Positions 1-5,242 of a stretch of DNA of 10,541 nt are shown here, piece by piece. Every line of letters begins with the position of its first letter. Within the stretch, counting starts at the first letter, position 1. A program made the translations under genes and the position numbers. The DNA comes from Anaerolineaceae bacterium (lineage in GTDB: Bacteria; Chloroflexota; Anaerolineae; Anaerolineales; Villigracilaceae), in assembly GCA_009885445.1 (NCBI GenBank), contig VFKQ01000300.1, positions 1 to 10,541 on the forward strand, given 5' to 3'. Under the pieces are notes generated by a model that worked only from the letters and a program-made list of their open reading frames with translations, did no database searches and was not told the DNA's origin.

Positions 1-1
1 A

Positions 2-101
2 CACGGAGTCCACAGAGATTTTTAAAGGTTTTTCTCCGTGATCTTCCCTGGCACCGCCCGCCAGGGCAGGTGTGTGATCTCTGTGGTAAAAAAGCCTTTA
101 A
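2..101. repeat. Degenerate intergenic repeat with nested hairpin
   Basis: This stretch has no gene and is built of inverted repeats. CACGGAG (2-8) pairs with CTCCGTG (34-40), and CCACAGAGAT (10-19) pairs with ATCTCTGTGG (77-86). TTAAAGG(T/C)TTTT-type sequence near 22-33 is mirrored at 88-101. Inside lies a 7-bp hairpin, CCCTGGC (46-52) with GCCAGGG (60-66). The heptamer GTGATCT occurs at 38-44 and again at 74-80, on both sides of that hairpin. The wording resembles the 'CTCCGTG...CTCTGTGG' phrase that I recall as scattered between genes of several bacterial phyla; that is memory, not a search. No coding function is proposed. Confidence 0.5.
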
Positions 102-127
102 GAAACAGTCTCTAAGGTGAGTTATTT

Positions 128-258
128 AAGTGTGCATGCAAACCGTGTCGGAGATTCGGCGTAAAGACTTCGGAAATCTTCCTGGATGCGCCTAAAACGG
201 AGATACATCTTAAAGATTTCCGAAGTTTGAATCGGGTGACACCTTTGCGTGCACACTT
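128..258. repeat. 131-bp imperfect palindromic element
   Basis: The two ends are near-mirror images. AAGTGTGCA at 128-136 pairs with TGCACACTT at 250-258. The inner arms ACTTCGGAAATCTT (167-180) and AAGATTTCCGAAGT (213-226) are a perfect 14-bp inverted repeat. The outer arms between them match imperfectly. The centre (181-212) is unpaired and carries no obvious ORF. Such a structure fits a MITE-like or palindromic intergenic repeat, or a transcript-end hairpin. It ends 10 bp upstream of the metK -35 box. No transposase or clear target duplication was seen, so its mobility is inference. Confidence 0.55.
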
Positions 259-267
259 TTTATTTAA

Positions 268-296
268 TTGACTGAGCCTCCCCCCTGTGGTATTAT
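268..296 (+). promoter_or_regulatory. Sigma-70-type promoter of metK
   Basis: TTGACT (268-273) is followed after 17 bp by TATTAT (291-296), a close match to the housekeeping consensus with ideal spacing. Transcription should begin near 302-304, about 25 nt before the riboswitch. This gives an untranslated leader of roughly 290 nt. It is the only good promoter placed to transcribe the riboswitch. Confidence 0.8.
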
Positions 297-328
297 GCCC
301 GTCACAATTCCATAGCCCCAATCGGCAA

Positions 329-518
329 CTCTTATCCAGAGAGGCGGAGGGACCGGCCCTGCGATGCCTCGACAACCTGAGTTAGTTTAGATAGTTGGCT
401 GGTTAAGTAGTTGGATGGTTTTCTTGCTTCGGCCAGGAACTATCTAACTATGAAACGAACAAACTACAAAACTAAATTAAGGTGCCAATTCCGACAGAGG
501 ACTTCTGGGAGATGAGAG
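329..518 (+). promoter_or_regulatory. SAM-I (S-box) riboswitch aptamer with extended P3
   Basis: The conserved S-box core is readable. The P1 strands are CTCTTATC (329-336) and GATGAGAG (511-518). They are followed by the kink-turn/P2 text AGAGAGGCGGAGGGAC, the CAACC strand of P3 (about 373-377), GGTGCCAATTCC (481-492), and a short P4 around 495-506. The element binds S-adenosylmethionine and switches off the downstream SAM synthetase gene when SAM is plentiful. It is unusually long at 190 nt because P3 carries about 100 extra nt (378-479). That arm folds on itself: TTAGTTT (382-388) with AAACTAA (469-475), TAGTT (392-396) with AACTA (462-466), and a 13-bp stem 408-420/438-450 with two G-U pairs. 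A CUUCGG-type tetraloop (427-432) lies at the tip. Confidence 0.93.
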
Positions 519-537
519 GGCAGCCGCGCTTCGATGC

Positions 538-571
538 AAATTGCCCTTTCGAGACCCGATGGGCATTTTTT
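538..571 (+). terminator. Riboswitch-controlled attenuator
   Basis: TGCCC (542-546) pairs with GGGCA (561-565). The stem extends past one mismatch by A538-A540 with T567-T569. It is followed by a T-run (566-571), as in an intrinsic terminator of modest strength. The 5' strand of this stem can instead pair with GAGAGGGCA (514-522), which contains the 3' strand of riboswitch P1, forming a 9-bp antiterminator (514-522 with 542-550, one G-U). This mutual exclusion is the classic SAM-I OFF switch: SAM bound gives P1 plus terminator, SAM absent gives antiterminator. Confidence 0.75.
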
Positions 572-576
572 ATTTC

Positions 577-592
577 TAAAGGAGAGCCTTTA
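577..592 (+). promoter_or_regulatory. metK ribosome binding site within a small hairpin
   Basis: AAAGGAG (578-584) lies 9 nt before the ATG at 594 and decides the start. The same bases can form a 6-bp hairpin, TAAAGG (577-582) with CCTTTA (587-592), around the loop AGAG. It could partly hide the Shine-Dalgarno site, but it is weak and A/U-rich, so any effect on translation is speculative. Confidence 0.6.
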
Positions 593-593
593 A

Positions 594-1805
594 ATGAGCA
601 CGACTTTCATGACATCCCCCAAACTGATGTTCACATCTGAATCAGTGACCGAGGGCCACCCCGACAAGATCTGCGACCAGATCTCAGACGCCGTGTTGGA
701 TGCCTGCCTCGAACAGGATCCGAACTCGCGCGTGGCCTGTGAGACCGCCACCAAAACCGGACTCGTGATGTTGCTGGGCGAGATCACCACCCACGCTTAC
801 GTCAACTTTGATGAACTCGTACGACGGGTTGTAAAAGAAATCGGTTACGACAGCAGTGAAAAAGGATTCGACGGTAACACCTGCGCAGTGATTTCTGCCA
901 TCGCCAGCCAAAGCGCAGACATCGCCCTCGGCGTGGACCACGCGCTGGAAGATAAAAGCGGTGAAATGACCGACGCGGATATCGAACATGTTGGCGCCGG
1001 CGATCAGGGCATGATGTTTGGTTACGCCTGCAACGAAACAGCCACGCTGATGCCCATGCCCATTTACATGGCGCATAAACTTTCACGCAAGCTGAGCGAA
1101 TTGCGCAAAGATGGCACACTTCCGTGGTTGCGCCCAGACGGCAAAAGCCAGGTGACTGTGGAATATTCGCAAGGCAAACCCAAACGCATTGATACCGTGC
1201 TAATCTCCACCCAGCACGCGCCTGAAATTTCACACGCAGAAATTGTTGAACAAATCAGCGAGCATATTATTTACGCCACCCTGCCCGAGGGCATGGTAGA
1301 CAAAGACCTGAAAGTATTTGTAAACCCCACCGGCCGTTTCGTCATCGGTGGGCCGATGGGCGATGCGGGTCTGACAGGCCGCAAGATCATCGTGGATACT
1401 TACGGCGGCATGGGTCGACATGGCGGCGGCGCGTTTAGCGGCAAGGACCCCACAAAAGTGGACCGCTCCGCCGCGTATGCCGCGCGCTGGGTGGCAAAGA
1501 ATATCGTCGCCGCGGGGCTGGCGGATCGTTGCGAAATTCAAGTGGCGTACGCCATCGGTGTGGCACACCCGCTCTCAGTAAATGTTGAAACGTTCGGGAC
1601 GGGAAAAATCGCCGACGAGCGAATCGCCCAACTAGTCGAATCACACTTCGACCTCCGGCCGGGTGCCATCATCCGCGACCTGAATCTGCGCCGACCGATT
1701 TACCGCAAGACTGCGGCCTATGGTCACTTTGGCCGCGACGATGTGCAATTCCCCTGGGAAAACACAGAGCGCGCCGAGGCTTTACACAAGGCGGCTGGTT
1801 TGTAA
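594..1805 (+). CDS. metK: S-adenosylmethionine synthetase (MetK)
   Basis: This cytoplasmic enzyme joins ATP and L-methionine to give S-adenosylmethionine, phosphate and diphosphate, supplying the methyl donor of the cell. The 403-residue protein shows the family signatures in order: GHPDK at 21-25 (with the catalytic His and metal-binding Asp), GAGDQGMMFGYA at 134-145, and the phosphate-binding GGGAFSGKDPTKVDRS at 277-292. It ends with the usual RPIYRKTAAYGHFGR and FPWE motifs. Length is slightly above the E. coli enzyme (384), mostly from a short N-terminal extension. The start at 594 is favoured by the AAAGGAG site; Met6 is an alternative. The gene is monocistronic: it has its own promoter, a SAM-I riboswitch with attenuator, and a strong terminator right after it. 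Feedback repression by its own product is therefore expected. No key residue is missing. Confidence 0.98.
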   Translation: MSTTFMTSPKLMFTSESVTEGHPDKICDQISDAVLDACLEQDPNSRVACETATKTGLVMLLGEITTHAYVNFDELVRRVVKEIGYDSSEKGFDGNTCAVISAIASQSADIALGVDHALEDKSGEMTDADIEHVGAGDQGMMFGYACNETATLMPMPIYMAHKLSRKLSELRKDGTLPWLRPDGKSQVTVEYSQGKPKRIDTVLISTQHAPEISHAEIVEQISEHIIYATLPEGMVDKDLKVFVNPTGRFVIGGPMGDAGLTGRKIIVDTYGGMGRHGGGAFSGKDPTKVDRSAAYAARWVAKNIVAAGLADRCEIQVAYAIGVAHPLSVNVETFGTGKIADERIAQLVESHFDLRPGAIIRDLNLRRPIYRKTAAYGHFGRDDVQFPWENTERAEALHKAAGL

Positions 1806-1822
1806 TTTGCTTTTTTAGAATC

Positions 1823-1858
1823 AAAGACGGCGACCTCAATGAGGTCGCCGTCTTTTTT
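1823..1858 (+). terminator. Intrinsic terminator of metK
   Basis: A perfect 15-bp stem (1823-1837 with 1841-1855) encloses the loop AAT and ends in a run of six T's. It begins 18 bp after the metK stop codon and should end the metK transcript efficiently. Confidence 0.92.
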
Positions 1859-1863
1859 ATTGT

Positions 1864-1933
1864 CGCCAAGGCACGAAGAACGCCAAGATTCGAAATCGCC
1901 GCAATTTTTATTTTTCTGTGGCGCCATAGCCAC
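1864..1933. repeat. Intergenic repeat remnants between metK and the TPR genes
   Basis: CGCCAAG occurs at 1864-1870 and 1881-1887 around GCACGAAGAA. The reverse complement reads like the 'CTTGGCGTTCTTCGTGCC' phrase that I recall as common between genes in several phyla. A small hairpin GTGGC (1918-1922)/GCCAC (1929-1933) follows. No coding potential is evident. Confidence 0.35.
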
Positions 1934-1997
1934 TTGGCAGTTTGTTTTCGCATAACATTAGAAACACATAATGATATTGGGGAAATCCGCGCATTGC

Positions 1998-2027
1998 TTG
2001 ACGCCGTTTAATTCAAAATGGTAAGAT
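1998..2027 (+). promoter_or_regulatory. Promoter of the TPR gene pair, probably leaderless
   Basis: TTGACG (1998-2003) and TAAGAT (2022-2027) are separated by 18 bp. The -10 box ends only 6 bp before the ATG at 2034, so the predicted transcription start coincides with the start codon. No Shine-Dalgarno sequence lies upstream. The mRNA is likely leaderless. Confidence 0.65.
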
Positions 2028-2033
2028 GATTGC

Positions 2034-3311
2034 ATGAGATTACGCAGAACCCCCCGCTGGAGCATGAATTACAAACGCACGCACGTTAATTGGTTCCGCA
2101 TTATTGTGTTGGCGCTTTTGGTCGCCTTTGGTTATTACTTTAACCGCGTCATCGTGCCCACCATCCCGCCGCCGTTCGTGCCCACGCCCACCGCTACCCG
2201 CGCGCCCGAGTCTTATGTGGTGGAGGCGCAAGGATTATTTGATCAGGGGAAACTGTTGCAATCGATTGACATGTACAAGCAAGCCATTCAGGCAGACCCC
2301 TACAGCGATATTGTCTATGTAGCCATGGCGCGCGTACAGGTCTTCGCCGGTTTGTACGCCGACGCGCAAGATAGCGCGGAGAGGGCCATTCTGCTGAATG
2401 CCGATAATTCGCTGGCACACGCTGTGCTGGCCTGGTCACTTGATTTTCAAGGCGAGATTCTGCAAGCAGAAAGCGAAATCAAACGCGCCCTCGAACTGGA
2501 CCCCAACAACGGGCTGGCCCACGCCTACTACGCGGAGATTCTGGTTGATTCCTATTTAAACGGCGTAGGCCCTTTTGAAAACCTGGCCAAGGCCGCCGAA
2601 GAATCACGCGTGGCTCTGGCCCTCTCTCCGGGCACCATCGAGGCACACCGCGCGCGCGGTTATGTTTTGGAAGCCACCGCCAATTACGCCGAGGCGATTG
2701 TGGAATTTGAAGCCGCCGTAGCCATCAATGGCAACATCCCCGACTTACATCTCGCGCTCGGGCGCAACTACCGCAACCCTGAAATCGCTGATTACGCCAA
2801 AGCCATCGAAGAGTTCACACGCGCCAATTCGCTCAATCCCTCAGACCCCGTCCCCGATCTGGAACTTTCACGCACCTATGTCACCGTGGGCGAATTTGCC
2901 AAGGCCGCGCAATACGCCGAGAGCGCGGTCAAAGACGCGCCGACAGATGCCAGCCTGCGCGGCAACTATGGCGCCATCCTGTATTACATTCCAGATTGGA
3001 CAGAGGCCGCGCGGCAACTGGGTCTGGCCCTGCTCGGCGGACAAAGCGAGGATGGTCAGATCATCGAACCGATTCCGTTCACCACACAATCGCGCGTGCC
3101 CGAATACTATTACACATACGCGCTGGCTCTCGCGCGGCTGAGTCGTTGCGGCGAGTCAATTCAAATTGCCAACCTCGTGCTGGGACGTGTGCCCGCAAAT
3201 GAAATCGCCGTGGCCAACGCCAACGAAGCCATTAAAATCTGCGCCACGCAACCCAGCATTTCGGCCACCGCGCAACTCGCGCCCACACCTACAGGCACCC
3301 CAACACCATGA
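2034..3311 (+). CDS. Membrane-anchored TPR repeat protein (paralog 1)
   Basis: The 425-residue protein has a basic N-terminus and one membrane segment at about 21-42. A short Pro/Thr stalk (VPTPTATRAP, 49-58) follows, then about eight tetratricopeptide-type helical hairpins from 59 to about 400, and a second PT-rich tail (APTPTGTPTP). By the positive-inside rule the TPR solenoid is outside the membrane. TPR solenoids bind proteins or peptides; the partner here is unknown. Cys372 and Cys403 (C-x30-C) near the C-terminus are matched exactly in the next gene. The start at 2034 is chosen because a promoter places transcription start there; ATG 2064 (Met11) is an alternative, but its GGAG is only one base away. 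The gene overlaps the next by 4 bp (ATGA), so the two are probably translationally coupled. Confidence 0.88.
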   Translation: MRLRRTPRWSMNYKRTHVNWFRIIVLALLVAFGYYFNRVIVPTIPPPFVPTPTATRAPESYVVEAQGLFDQGKLLQSIDMYKQAIQADPYSDIVYVAMARVQVFAGLYADAQDSAERAILLNADNSLAHAVLAWSLDFQGEILQAESEIKRALELDPNNGLAHAYYAEILVDSYLNGVGPFENLAKAAEESRVALALSPGTIEAHRARGYVLEATANYAEAIVEFEAAVAINGNIPDLHLALGRNYRNPEIADYAKAIEEFTRANSLNPSDPVPDLELSRTYVTVGEFAKAAQYAESAVKDAPTDASLRGNYGAILYYIPDWTEAARQLGLALLGGQSEDGQIIEPIPFTTQSRVPEYYYTYALALARLSRCGESIQIANLVLGRVPANEIAVANANEAIKICATQPSISATAQLAPTPTGTPTP

Positions 3312-4741
3312 ACATTTATCGCCGCCGCGACTTGTTTTATCGCAAGCCGCAAACCAATTTGTATCGTCTCTTCACGCTGATGGTCATGATTCTCGGCGGG
3401 GTCTGGTTGTTGCGCCAGATCAACAGCGGAGATATTCAACCGCTCTTCCAACCCACGCCCACGCCCACGCGCGCGCTGGCGTCCTATGTGCTGGAGGGCG
3501 ACGCCCAATTCATCGCCGGTGACTTGAACAGCGCCATCGCGGCCTATCAGCAGGCCGTGCGCGTTAACCCCAGCGACGCGCAGATCTGGGCCAAGCTGGC
3601 GCGGATTCAGACATATTCCTCCAACCTGCTGACGACCGACCCCGAGCGCCTCAAACGCCTGACCGAGGCGCTGGATTCAGCGAACCAAGCCGTGGCCCTC
3701 GCCCCAGATGACTCCACTGCCCACGCCATCCGCGCCTTTGTGCTCGACTGGAACGCCAACCCCTCCCTCGTCGGTGACAAGCAGGCCGTGGCCTACCTCA
3801 CCGAAGCCGAACAAGAAGCCATCACCGCCCTGCGCTTCGACAATCAAAATACACTGGCCCTCGTCTTCTACGCCGAAATCCTCGTTGACCAGCAAAAGTG
3901 GACACAGGCCGAATCGAACATTGATCAGGCGCTCCAACGCGAGGACGCAGACCAGCTCATGGACCTGCACCGCGTCTATGCCTATGTACTTGAGACACTC
4001 GGTTTATACAATCAGGCGATTCAAGAATACGATAAGGCCATTGCCATCTCGCCAAATCTCACCTTCCTGCACTTACGCGCTGGCGCCAACTACCGCACAC
4101 TGGCCTTAAAAGCCAACACTCCCGAGGCGGCCAAGCCGCTTTATGATAAGTCGCTGGAATATTTTGACAAGGCCGCCACCATCAACGAGCAATTAGGCAT
4201 TAAAGACCCCATTCCATATTTGTCTATTGCCAAAACCTACTCCCAAACCGGCGATTTTTTTGCCGCCGCTATCAACGTGCAAAAAGCGATTGACTTCGAC
4301 CCGGGCAACGCAGATACTTTTGGACAACTGGGCGTGGTCTTTCAAAAGTCGCGCAATTACGAAGGCTCCATTCTCGCGCTAAAGTGCGCCGTGCGCGGAT
4401 GCACCGCAACCGAGTCTTGTGAAGCGCGCAATGGATGTAGTGAAGGCGACGAAGGCACGGCAGTTGTTGGTCTCGCGCTTTCACCGAACACAGTGGTTTA
4501 CTATTATGTCTACGGCTCGGTGCTGGCCGCGCTCAGCCGTCCATCACAGAATTATTGCGCCGAGGCGGTGAACGTACTAAATGAAGTGGCCGCCGCTTTC
4601 CCCAGTGACGCAGACATCGCCAACATCGTGCAGACGGGCCTGATCATTTGCGCCAGCGTTGGGGTGGATGATTCGCCCCTCGAGGCCACACCCGCCCCCC
4701 CGTCCGCACCGGATGCGGGTACGCCCACAGCCTCGGGCTGA
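3308..4741 (+). CDS. Membrane-anchored TPR repeat protein (paralog 2)
   Basis: This 477-residue protein repeats the plan of the gene before it: basic N-terminus, membrane segment about 19-37, a stalk (FQPTPTPTRALASY, 47-60), a long TPR array (about 59-440) and a Pro/Ala/Thr-rich tail. The stalk and first TPR align closely with paralog 1 (both read F-x-PTPT-x-TRA-x2-SYV-x-E), so the pair probably arose by tandem duplication. Cys417 and Cys448 repeat the C-x30-C spacing of paralog 1. Unlike paralog 1 it has a Cys-rich insert, C360-x4-C365-x5-C371-x5-C377, before the last TPR. Its ATG overlaps the previous TGA, and no separate promoter was seen. A scaffold or peptide-binding role outside the membrane is plausible; the partner is unknown. 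No intrinsic terminator is obvious after it. Confidence 0.88.
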   Translation: MNIYRRRDLFYRKPQTNLYRLFTLMVMILGGVWLLRQINSGDIQPLFQPTPTPTRALASYVLEGDAQFIAGDLNSAIAAYQQAVRVNPSDAQIWAKLARIQTYSSNLLTTDPERLKRLTEALDSANQAVALAPDDSTAHAIRAFVLDWNANPSLVGDKQAVAYLTEAEQEAITALRFDNQNTLALVFYAEILVDQQKWTQAESNIDQALQREDADQLMDLHRVYAYVLETLGLYNQAIQEYDKAIAISPNLTFLHLRAGANYRTLALKANTPEAAKPLYDKSLEYFDKAATINEQLGIKDPIPYLSIAKTYSQTGDFFAAAINVQKAIDFDPGNADTFGQLGVVFQKSRNYEGSILALKCAVRGCTATESCEARNGCSEGDEGTAVVGLALSPNTVVYYYVYGSVLAALSRPSQNYCAEAVNVLNEVAAAFPSDADIANIVQTGLIICASVGVDDSPLEATPAPPSAPDAGTPTASG

Positions 4742-4775
4742 TTCGATAGCATATCCAAAAGGCTGGAAGGGGCGA

Positions 4776-4793
4776 AATTCTGAATTCAGAATT
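4776..4793. repeat. 18-bp perfect palindrome
   Basis: AATTCTGAATTCAGAATT is its own reverse complement. It lies between the TPR gene and the groE promoter. It has no following T-run, so it is a poor terminator. It could be an intergenic repeat remnant or a protein site. A related shorter palindrome, GGATTC-T-GAATCC, occurs at 9697-9709. Confidence 0.45.
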
Positions 4794-4833
4794 CTCCTTG
4801 TGTCGGAACTTTGTAAGAGTTTCCCAAACAGGC

Positions 4834-4862
4834 TTGACGCACCTCTCAAAGACAAGTAATAT
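4834..4862 (+). promoter_or_regulatory. Promoter of groESL
   Basis: TTGACG (4834-4839) and TAATAT (4857-4862) are spaced by 17 bp, a good housekeeping-type promoter. Transcription should start near 4868-4870, so the CIRCE operator lies just inside the transcript. Confidence 0.82.
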
Positions 4863-4872
4863 TCGACTACAT

Positions 4873-4899
4873 TTAGCACTCTATACACCAGAGTGCTAA
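4873..4899. promoter_or_regulatory. CIRCE operator (HrcA binding site)
   Basis: TTAGCACTC (4873-4881), a 9-bp spacer and GAGTGCTAA (4891-4899) match the CIRCE consensus without a mismatch. HrcA represses chaperonin operons at this site and releases it on heat stress, when free GroEL becomes limiting. No hrcA gene is in the window, so the repressor must be encoded elsewhere. Confidence 0.97.
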
Positions 4900-4933
4900 T
4901 TCTCATCTACCCAAATTTTCTGGAGGCAAAGTT

Positions 4934-5227
4934 ATGAAACTCTCACTCAAACCCCTCGGTGACCGCATCGTGGTGGAACCCATCGAACAGGAAGAGATCA
5001 CCGCTGGTGGCATCGTCCTGCCCGAAACTGCCAAAGAGAAGCCCCAACAGGGCAAAGTATTGGCGGCCGGCCCCGGCGCGCGCGATGACGATGGCGAGCG
5101 CATTGCCATGGACGTTAAAGTCGGCGACAAGGTGCTCTACGCCAAATATGGCGGCACCGAGTTTAAGATGGACGGCAAGAAACTGCTCATTCTGCGCGAG
5201 AGCGATATTCTCGGCACGATCGAATAA
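4934..5227 (+). CDS. groES: Co-chaperonin GroES (Hsp10)
   Basis: GroES forms the seven-subunit lid of the GroEL folding chamber in the cytoplasm. The 97-residue product has the normal length and the family pattern: MKLSLKPLGDRIVVEP at the start, the mobile loop with GGIVLP (about 25-30) that docks on GroEL, then GKVLAAGPG and a C-terminal LLILRESDILG. The start is set by GGAGG (4922-4926), 7 nt before ATG. It is the first gene of a two-gene operon with groEL, 15 bp apart, under a promoter with a CIRCE operator. Confidence 0.97.
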   Translation: MKLSLKPLGDRIVVEPIEQEEITAGGIVLPETAKEKPQQGKVLAAGPGARDDDGERIAMDVKVGDKVLYAKYGGTEFKMDGKKLLILRESDILGTIE

Positions 5228-5242
5228 TTGGAGGACTAAACA

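Noticed and set aside
1..260. CRISPR-like or phage attachment interpretation of the repeats near the left edge
   Set aside because: There are no regularly spaced direct repeats with unique spacers, and no integrase or tRNA end. The structure is inverted repeats only.
112..375. 87-codon minus-strand frame in the metK leader
   Set aside because: It lies across the palindrome, promoter and riboswitch, so its sequence is explained by those non-coding elements.
684..1076. Minus-strand frames opposite metK
   Set aside because: They are shadows of the strongly conserved metK coding sequence; no promoter or ribosome site supports them.
4360..4445. Zinc-finger or iron-sulphur cluster in the second TPR protein
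   Set aside because: The C-x4-C-x5-C-x5-C spacing fits no standard zinc ribbon or ferredoxin motif, and the domain is predicted outside the membrane, where disulphides are more likely.
4741..4830. Terminator after the second TPR gene
   Set aside because: The only inverted repeat (4776-4793) is AT-rich and lacks a T-run, so intrinsic termination is not supported.
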